DNA of 7,358 nt from UBA7236 sp035439505. Its GTDB lineage: Bacteria; Bacteroidota; Bacteroidia; Chitinophagales; BACL12. The position numbers and the translations under genes were made by a program. The stretch covers positions 1 through 7,358 of the forward strand of contig DAORKJ010000144.1 of NCBI GenBank assembly GCA_035439505.1, written 5' to 3'. Positions 1-4,713 of this stretch are shown here, in pieces. How positions within the stretch are numbered: the first letter of the stretch is position 1; each line of letters starts with the position of its first letter. Under the pieces are notes generated by a model, which was not told the DNA's origin, made no database searches, and saw nothing but the letters and a program-made list of their open reading frames with translations.

Positions 1-1430
1 TTATTAGCCTTGGCAAAGCCCAATGGGTAATAGATTCAACCAATACGGCAGCTGTCAATATGTATGCAGCTTCCACCTCTACATGTGCCGTTTTTTCAAA
101 TGGTACTGAATGGAATGTATTTAATGCAGTAACCGGTGTACATACCTATGGTAATTTAACAATAGCTCGCACCATGATTGATGTAGTGAGTTATGGCGAT
201 AAAGTATATTTTGCCGGTGGTAAATATGGTTATTTTGCCGACCCTCAATACACCAAAACAGTAAATGTTTACAACAGCGTTACTAATACCTGGTCTACAC
301 TCAATTTATCTACTGCAAGAGAAATTGGCGGAGCAGGTGCTATTGGCAATAAAGTAGTTTTTGCCGGTGGTACAGGACGAACTGACATTGCCGGTCCTGT
401 GTATATGTATAATAAGGTAGATATTTTTGATGCCGTTACCGGTGCCAGAACTTCTGCTAAATTATCAAAAGCAAGATCAAATATTGCTGTTGGTGCAGCT
501 GGTAATAAAATTGTATTTGCAGGTGGATGGTATTGGGATATGATGTACAATATTTTACCAGCTAATAATGCCGATATATATGATGTAACAACCGGTATTT
601 GGACAAAAACCACACTTTCTAAAAAACGTGAAAATATAGCAGTTGCAGTTGTTGGTGATTTAATCATTTTTGCCGGAGGTACCGGTAATATGGGAGATGT
701 AACCAATGTGGATATTTACAATGCAACTACTAATTCCTGGTCAGTAGTATATCTGCCAATAGCAAAATCAGGTATGAAATCAGTTGTAATTGGAAATAAC
801 GCCTATTTTGGTGGCGGACAAGGTGGAAATGCGAATGATGTATATGTGTTAAATACATTAACCAATACCTGGAATACGATTACAATGCCAACTAATGTTA
901 CCGGATTTTCATTAAGTGTAATTAATGGTAAATTATATGCTGCTGGAGGTAGTTTAGTGCCTGCAGGAACTTATACCAACTTGGTTCAAATTTATGACCC
1001 AATTTTAAACAGTTGGTCAACTCAAAATTTATCCATTGCACGTACAGGTGTTGCAGCAGCAACAGTTGGCAGTAAAGGATTTTTTGCAGGAGGAACTATT
1101 CTTTATGGATATCCTACACCAACCAATACCAAACGCGTTGATATTTTTACTGCACCATTGCGTTTAGTTGCTGAAGAAATTATCAATCCTGTTTTCGAGG
1201 CTACTGTATATCCAAATCCTTCAAGTGTGGTGTTGAATATTGAAATACCAACTATTTATGCAGCAACATATGCTACATTATATGACTTGAATGGCAGAGC
1301 AGTGAAAATGATGAACATAGAAAATAATACAACTAGTATGCAGGTAACAGATTTGGTTCCGGGTAATTACATATTAATAATTCATGATGAAACAGGAAAC
1401 CGAATAGTAAAAAAAGTAATGATTGATTGA
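1..1430 (+). CDS. Kelch-repeat protein with T9SS type A sorting domain (5' partial)
   Basis: This is a secreted beta-propeller protein whose beginning lies off the left edge. The frame is open from the first complete codon at position 3, so the ATG at 60 is internal: 19 in-frame codons precede it and no signal peptide follows it. The visible part is 475 codons ending in TGA (1428-1430). It contains seven kelch-type blades, each marked by a hydrophobic-aromatic-AGG motif (VYFAGG, VVFAGG, IVFAGG, IIFAGG, AYFGGG, LYAAGG, GFFAGG). Each is preceded by an L..AR-like motif and followed by a V.IYD..T..W strand; an eighth, degenerate unit precedes them. The last ~78 residues (from about 1195) are a T9SS type A sorting domain: VYPNPS, then LYDLNGR, then G.Y.L.I, ending KKVMID. 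Known: such domains direct outer-membrane export through T9SS, and kelch propellers usually bind proteins or glycans. The ligand is unknown. A hairpin terminator follows 20 bases after the stop. Confidence 0.9.
   Translation, partial: ISLGKAQWVIDSTNTAAVNMYAASTSTCAVFSNGTEWNVFNAVTGVHTYGNLTIARTMIDVVSYGDKVYFAGGKYGYFADPQYTKTVNVYNSVTNTWSTLNLSTAREIGGAGAIGNKVVFAGGTGRTDIAGPVYMYNKVDIFDAVTGARTSAKLSKARSNIAVGAAGNKIVFAGGWYWDMMYNILPANNADIYDVTTGIWTKTTLSKKRENIAVAVVGDLIIFAGGTGNMGDVTNVDIYNATTNSWSVVYLPIAKSGMKSVVIGNNAYFGGGQGGNANDVYVLNTLTNTWNTITMPTNVTGFSLSVINGKLYAAGGSLVPAGTYTNLVQIYDPILNSWSTQNLSIARTGVAAATVGSKGFFAGGTILYGYPTPTNTKRVDIFTAPLRLVAEEIINPVFEATVYPNPSSVVLNIEIPTIYAATYATLYDLNGRAVKMMNIENNTTSMQVTDLVPGNYILIIHDETGNRIVKKVMID
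204..1094 (+). repeat. Kelch blade array (seven AGG motifs)
   Basis: Seven copies of the kelch double-glycine motif begin at 204, 354, 510, 663, 801, 933 and 1077, giving blade lengths of 44 to 52 codons. The first four keep the FAGG core; the fifth reads FGGG and the sixth YAAGG. The repeat is mainly at protein level, but several blades share the DNA string ttgccggtggt or a near variant. The spacing suits one propeller of six to eight blades, possibly closed by sequence beyond the left edge. Confidence 0.8.
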
Positions 1431-1449
1431 TGATAAAAAAATGTTTTAT

Positions 1450-1478
1450 AAAGCGGCACTATGATGCCGCTTTTTTAT
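1450..1478 (+). terminator. Rho-independent terminator after the kelch gene
   Basis: A perfect 9-bp stem, AAAGCGGCA (1450-1458) pairing with TGCCGCTTT (1465-1473), has a 6-base loop and runs into a T-rich tract. It lies 20 bases after the kelch stop codon. It separates that gene from the small secreted protein, which therefore needs its own promoter. Confidence 0.85.
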
Positions 1479-1493
1479 TTTACCTTTATTGAC

Positions 1494-2018
1494 ATGAAAA
1501 AAATAGTACTATTCACTTTGAGTATTATTTGTTTTACCCTTGTTTATGCGCAGGTGCCAAGATTTACCAAATACGATATCGGCGACAGTGGTGCTGCTGC
1601 CTATTTTCCGGGAGAACCTGAATTTAGTGTTACCTATTCTGAAGATAGCTCAAAAGTTTATATGGCAGATGTAGAGGTGGATAGTTTTTTGTTTTCCATT
1701 ATTGCCATTGATTTTAAAGAAAGTATTGGCGATGATAAAACGCTCAATGAAGAATTGCTGATTTCTTATTTGGACTTTTTACAATCCAGTTTTGCTATAG
1801 TAAGTGCTGCCGGTTATGGCAGAGGACATACCACAGAATACAACCCCGAAGCTGTTGGTGTTATCGATTATTGGATTGACGATACAGGCTCCCATTTCCA
1901 GATTAAGGGCTGGGTAGATGGCAACAACCTGGCTGTTATGCTCATAATTGGACCTGGTGAATATCCGATTTTTAACGTCAGCCAAATGTTTCTCAACGGC
2001 TATCGGTTCCCTGAATAG
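1494..2018 (+). CDS. Small secreted protein of unknown function
   Basis: A 174-residue protein. The start at 1494 is chosen because it gives a clean signal peptide: MKK, a hydrophobic core, then VYA before Gln20, the usual Bacteroidota Sec type I cleavage pattern. The in-frame ATG at 1461 lies in the loop of the upstream terminator and would add 11 residues ahead of the signal peptide. The mature part has no catalytic motif that I recognise. Its shape (an early YFPGEPE segment, alternating strands, and a C-terminal ..MFLNGYRF) resembles a loose class of Bacteroidota exported proteins with F.V.FPGKP near the N-terminus and a ..FL.SF.. ending. That comparison is from memory and assigns no function. 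There are no cysteines after the signal peptide, no lipobox and no T9SS domain, so the product is probably periplasmic. It is flanked by a terminator upstream and the yceI promoter region downstream, so it is probably monocistronic. Confidence 0.75.
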   Translation: MKKIVLFTLSIICFTLVYAQVPRFTKYDIGDSGAAAYFPGEPEFSVTYSEDSSKVYMADVEVDSFLFSIIAIDFKESIGDDKTLNEELLISYLDFLQSSFAIVSAAGYGRGHTTEYNPEAVGVIDYWIDDTGSHFQIKGWVDGNNLAVMLIIGPGEYPIFNVSQMFLNGYRFPE

Positions 2019-2075
2019 CCCGTTTTTAGGGCATTCCAAGCTCTCCCGAACATATTTAATTAAATTTAACCTATT

Positions 2076-2107
2076 TTTGGGAACTTAAATGTATATACAT
2101 ACATTTA
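2076..2107 (+). promoter_or_regulatory. Candidate Bacteroidota-type promoter of the yceI unit
   Basis: TTTG at 2076-2079 (the -33 element), 20 bases of spacer, then TACATTTA at 2100-2107, one mismatch from the Bacteroidota -7 consensus TAnnTTTG. Transcription would start at about 2113-2115, giving a short A-rich leader before the ATG at 2128. The match is by eye. Confidence 0.5.
2086..2107. promoter_or_regulatory. Candidate repressor operator (8-bp inverted repeat)
   Basis: TAAATGTA (2086-2093), a 6-base spacer, then TACATTTA (2100-2107): the two arms are perfect reverse complements. A second perfect 12-base palindrome, ATGTATATACAT (2089-2100), is nested inside. The element fills the promoter spacer and covers the -7 box, where a bound dimer would block RNA polymerase. 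It contains ATGT-N8-ACAT, the spacing described for PadR-family operators. MarR-type regulators also bind palindromes of this size. No regulator gene is in the window. Confidence 0.5.
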
Positions 2108-2127
2108 CGGTTAAAAATGAATAAACT

Positions 2128-2661
2128 ATGAAAAAAATAATCTTTCCTTTAGCAGCAGTTGTATTGTTGCTCGCCTCGGCCTTCACTTTTAAATCGGCAC
2201 AAACTTGGAAAATTGCAGATGGCTATTCAGTGGCATTTAGCAGTGCCGACCCATCAGGAGTATTCAACGATTTAAAAGGCAGTATCGTTTTTGATGAAAA
2301 TGATTTAGGTGCATCTAAATTTGATGTAACAATAGATGTTAATTCAATTAATACCGGAAACGGCATGCAAAATAAACACGCAGTGAGTAAAAAATGGTTT
2401 GATGCTGAAACTTATCCTACTATTAAATTCACTTCTACTTCTGTGTTCAAAGGTAGCACAGGTTTAATGACCAAAGGGATACTTGATATGCATGGTGTTC
2501 AAAAAGAAATCACCATTCCATTTACAATAGAAAAAACAAGTGCAGGTGCTACATTTAAAGGCAACTTTGATGTAAACCGCAACGACTGGAAAATTGGTGA
2601 ACCGGGAGGTACAGCATCGGAAGTTATCAAATTATCAGTTAGTGTACCTGTAACTAAATAA
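2128..2661 (+). CDS. YceI-family exported protein
   Basis: A 177-residue protein matching the YceI family, lipocalin-like barrels that bind isoprenoid or other lipids in the periplasm. Residues 1-24 form a Sec signal peptide (MKKIIFPLAAVVLLLASAFT). The YceI domain spans about 26-176, with the family hallmarks in order: W27.I..GYSVAFS, a GVF.DLKGSI.FD segment (44-56), FDVTIDVNSI.TG.G.Q..H (65-84), KKWFDAETYPTIKF.S (88-103), a KG.L..HGV.KE..IPF segment (116-132), and a closing FDVNR.DW.IG (147-157). Length is normal for the family. The ligand cannot be read from the sequence. The start is set by the signal peptide. The stop TAA overlaps the next gene's ATG by one base, so the two are probably co-translated. 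The promoter upstream carries an operator-like inverted repeat, so expression is probably repressor-controlled. Confidence 0.92.
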   Translation: MKKIIFPLAAVVLLLASAFTFKSAQTWKIADGYSVAFSSADPSGVFNDLKGSIVFDENDLGASKFDVTIDVNSINTGNGMQNKHAVSKKWFDAETYPTIKFTSTSVFKGSTGLMTKGILDMHGVQKEITIPFTIEKTSAGATFKGNFDVNRNDWKIGEPGGTASEVIKLSVSVPVTK

Positions 2662-3059
2662 TGGGTATGACTTTTAAAACAGTTTTAATCAGAGGGCTTG
2701 TAGCGGCAATTGCTTCATCACTCGCTTGTATTGTTTGGGATAAAATTTATTATTTCGCCATGATGACGGATTTTTCAGCCATCATTAATTATGGTTCTAT
2801 TATTGGCGCAAACATTTTTGCAGGCGTATTAATGGCAATTGGTTATTTTGTAATTACCAAATATGTCAAGAAAAATGGTGTGTTGGTATTTAATATCCTA
2901 TTAGCAACCTTATCTATTGCCAGCTTTTATGGTCCTCTTTCCACTTCCTTACCGTTAGATATAATGGCACCGGAATTATTTTTAGGTTTAGCCGCACCAA
3001 TGCATTTATTTCCGGCATTAGCGTGGTTAACACTGCAGCCTTTATTTGAAAAAAAATAA
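2661..3059 (+). CDS. Four-helix inner-membrane protein, possibly DUF6069-like
   Basis: A 132-residue hydrophobic protein with four predicted membrane segments, at about residues 8-32, 44-68, 73-93 and 105-128. A short lysine-rich loop (KYVKK, 67-71) lies between helices 2 and 3, and a charged FEKK tail ends the protein. His115, in a LAAPMHLFPAL segment, is the most notable polar residue inside a helix. The overall layout and the late H resemble small membrane families such as DUF6069, but that is a guess from memory. The ATG overlaps the yceI stop by one base (TAATG), tying its translation to yceI. A second in-frame ATG two codons later is a possible alternative start. Inference: it works with, or is needed under the same conditions as, the YceI protein. 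The gene ends just before a bidirectional terminator. Confidence 0.8.
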   Translation: MGMTFKTVLIRGLVAAIASSLACIVWDKIYYFAMMTDFSAIINYGSIIGANIFAGVLMAIGYFVITKYVKKNGVLVFNILLATLSIASFYGPLSTSLPLDIMAPELFLGLAAPMHLFPALAWLTLQPLFEKK

Positions 3060-3079
3060 TAGTAAAATTTATTTAACAT

Positions 3080-3110
3080 AAAAAAAGACCTCAATTGAGG
3101 TCTTTTTTTT
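3080..3110. terminator. Bidirectional terminator between convergent genes
   Basis: A perfect palindrome centred between 3094 and 3095: an A-run, GACCTCAA, TTGAGGTC, then a T-run. The T-tract on each strand lets it terminate the membrane-protein gene on the plus strand and the SGNH-like gene on the minus strand. It lies 20 bases after the plus-strand stop and 12 bases after the minus-strand stop. Confidence 0.88.
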
Positions 3111-3122
3111 ATTCCATTAATT

Positions 3123-4454
3123 TCACTTTATTATAAGTGTTTTTGTCAGCCTTGTATTATTTGCCATTACATTGATAAAATAAATACCTGAAGGAATATT
3201 CGGTATAGTGATATGTTGATTAACATCACCTTCTGCAAGCTGTAATGTTTTATTATAAATAACCTGTCCCTGGCTACTTACCAATTGCATTAAACAATTA
3301 CCTTCCACCGTATTATTCCATGAAACATAAAAATTACCATCGTTTGGTGAAGGATAAACTGTAAGTGCATCTTCAAAATAATTTGCTTCGGAATCGTTTT
3401 CAATAATAGACCCATCAGCTAATCTTCCTGCCGGATCACAACTACTCCATTTTGGTCCGTTGCGGAACCATTTTTTTGAGCTTGGGTGATTATATAAAAA
3501 ATCAATCAGCATATCTGATTCTTTAGTTTTACCAGATTCAGATAAATGAAATCCTCCCCCATCAGGTTCATAATCTTCGCATTCCCAAATTAATCCATCA
3601 GCTACTCTTGGAGTTAATCCATCTGCCCAAAAGTAAGGCCCCCATGCTAACCAGGGTGATACCGCATCAACACCCGTATAATCAAGCTCAGGTGAGCCTT
3701 CAATTTGATCTTCAATTACCCACTTAACGGCAAATCCACCATAATATGCTGCTGGCTCTCCGGCTAAATCGGCATTATCAGATAATTCGCCGGCATAACC
3801 ACCATATGCATGACTGCTTAAGTAAAGAATTTTCATGTTAGGGAAATTCTCTTTTATACGTTTAATGGAAGGTATATATTTTGCATATAATGAATCAGCC
3901 TGCATAGGAAATTCAGGAATGGAATCATCTTTCGAAGCCGTTTTCATCCAACCAACCTGAACCTGATTAACTGATATTTCTGCATCCTGCATTAATGAAT
4001 CAGCAATATAAGCCCAATAATAATTATTATGCGGTGGAATCATCGATTCTAAACCTTTGCCACCCATACATAGATTTACAAATTTAATACAAGGGTTATA
4101 TAAATCAGGAGTGGCGTTTACTGTTGCTTTAAATGTATTAAACGTATTGCCGGCTGTAGATGCACCAAAAGAAACAAATACAATTTTACCATTTTCAAAA
4201 TCTACAACGCCATCTTCATTCAGAGGTTTAACAGAATTTGCCATACTTTTACCTGCTGTTAAATGGGCTACTGGCATATTATTACTACCACCTGGATATA
4301 ACCCGCCCTGATAGCCCATAAAAAATCCCGGTCCAATTTCGGTAATAGGTACATTTCCTGATGTCACATTATCACAATCAGTTTGTGCTTTGAGGAGCTG
4401 CTTGCTTCCTAAAAGGCATAAAAAAGTCAATAAAAATCTGGTTAAGGTCTTCAT
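3123..4454 (-). CDS. SGNH-hydrolase-like secreted protein with T9SS sorting domain
   Basis: A 443-residue protein. The start at 4454 is chosen because it begins a signal peptide (MKTLTRFLLTFLCLLG... LLKAQ, cleavage before Gln24); the open frame extends 36 codons further upstream, but that part looks non-coding. Residues ~88-330 look like an SGNH/GDSL-type esterase fold: VSFGAST with candidate nucleophile Ser99, GGKGLESM (131-138) as the block II glycine region, QVQVGWMKTA (164-173), YLSSHAYGGYA (211-221), GFAVKWVIEDQ (240-250), PWLAWGPYFWADGL (267-280), and GFHLSESGK (301-309) with candidate His303. I recall similar proteins with these PWL.WGPY.WADG and QVQV.W.K blocks in Planctomycetes and Bacteroidota, usually annotated as hypothetical. 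Residues ~365-443 are a T9SS type A domain (VYPSPNDGNF, then SSQGQVIY, IPSGIYFINV and TKTLIIK). The substrate is unknown; an ester or acyl-sugar linkage is a guess. The gene is transcribed divergently from the CotH-domain gene. Confidence 0.82.
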   Translation of the reverse strand: MKTLTRFLLTFLCLLGSKQLLKAQTDCDNVTSGNVPITEIGPGFFMGYQGGLYPGGSNNMPVAHLTAGKSMANSVKPLNEDGVVDFENGKIVFVSFGASTAGNTFNTFKATVNATPDLYNPCIKFVNLCMGGKGLESMIPPHNNYYWAYIADSLMQDAEISVNQVQVGWMKTASKDDSIPEFPMQADSLYAKYIPSIKRIKENFPNMKILYLSSHAYGGYAGELSDNADLAGEPAAYYGGFAVKWVIEDQIEGSPELDYTGVDAVSPWLAWGPYFWADGLTPRVADGLIWECEDYEPDGGGFHLSESGKTKESDMLIDFLYNHPSSKKWFRNGPKWSSCDPAGRLADGSIIENDSEANYFEDALTVYPSPNDGNFYVSWNNTVEGNCLMQLVSSQGQVIYNKTLQLAEGDVNQHITIPNIPSGIYFINVMANNTRLTKTLIIK

Positions 4455-4713
4455 AAAAAAGGGTAAAAATTTAAAATTTGTGTGTATACCTGATAAATTT
4501 GAGGTCACAAGATAACTTTTTTTTGTAAAAACTCCATTTCGGCTCGATATTTTTAATCTCAATCACGCTAGAACCATATAGTTTTCAGCCGAATTTCATG
4601 TCAATACATTCAAATTTTAAACTTCCTTGCCCTATTCTTGGCAATTGCAGGTAAACAAAGCGCCAATTACATCCAAAATGAAGTAATTATGAATAAATAG
4701 TTAAATTAGCTAC
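4455..4713. other. Divergent intergenic region (259 bases)
   Basis: This stretch separates the start codons of the SGNH-like gene (minus) and the CotH-domain gene (plus) and must hold both promoters. It is AT-rich with an 8-T run at 4517-4524. Before the CotH gene, TAAATTAG (4702-4709) is one mismatch from TAnnTTTG, but no TTG stands at the right distance and it lies only four bases before the ATG, so I do not call it. I see no clear promoter for the minus-strand gene, and no RNA gene, tandem repeat or credible small ORF. Confidence 0.6.

Noticed and set aside
269..706. Antisense open frame of 145 codons on the minus strand
   Set aside because: It lies opposite the kelch repeats and mirrors their composition; no start signal or family pattern.
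1481..1488. TACCTTTA as a -7 box for the small secreted protein
   Set aside because: One mismatch to TAnnTTTG, but it lies five bases from the ATG and has no TTG at the proper upstream distance.
1461..1493. Upstream in-frame start (ATG at 1461) for the small secreted protein
   Set aside because: It lies in the loop of the terminator and adds 11 residues in front of a complete signal peptide; 1494 is the better start.
2018..2032. GCCC / GGGC hairpin right after the small secreted protein gene
   Set aside because: A 4-bp stem with no T-tract is too weak to call as a terminator.
1779..2039. Antisense open frame of 86 codons on the minus strand
   Set aside because: It overlaps the small secreted protein gene almost entirely and shows no domain or signal peptide.
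2117..2131. Four-codon minicistron (ATG AAT AAA CTA TGA) overlapping the yceI start
   Set aside because: Such short frames are common by chance in AT-rich leaders; no evidence of a regulatory leader peptide.
4057..4311. Plus-strand open frame of 84 codons
   Set aside because: It is opposite the conserved SGNH-like coding sequence.
4455..4562. Upstream extension of the SGNH-like gene to 4562
   Set aside because: The 36 extra residues precede a standard signal peptide and show no protein-like pattern; they fall in the promoter region.
4627..4644. TTGCC / GGCAA inverted repeat in the divergent intergenic region
   Set aside because: Only a 5-bp stem with an 8-base loop, not followed by a T-run; likely chance.
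4598..4654. 18-codon frame in the divergent intergenic region
   Set aside because: Too short, no ribosome-binding context and no recognisable pattern.
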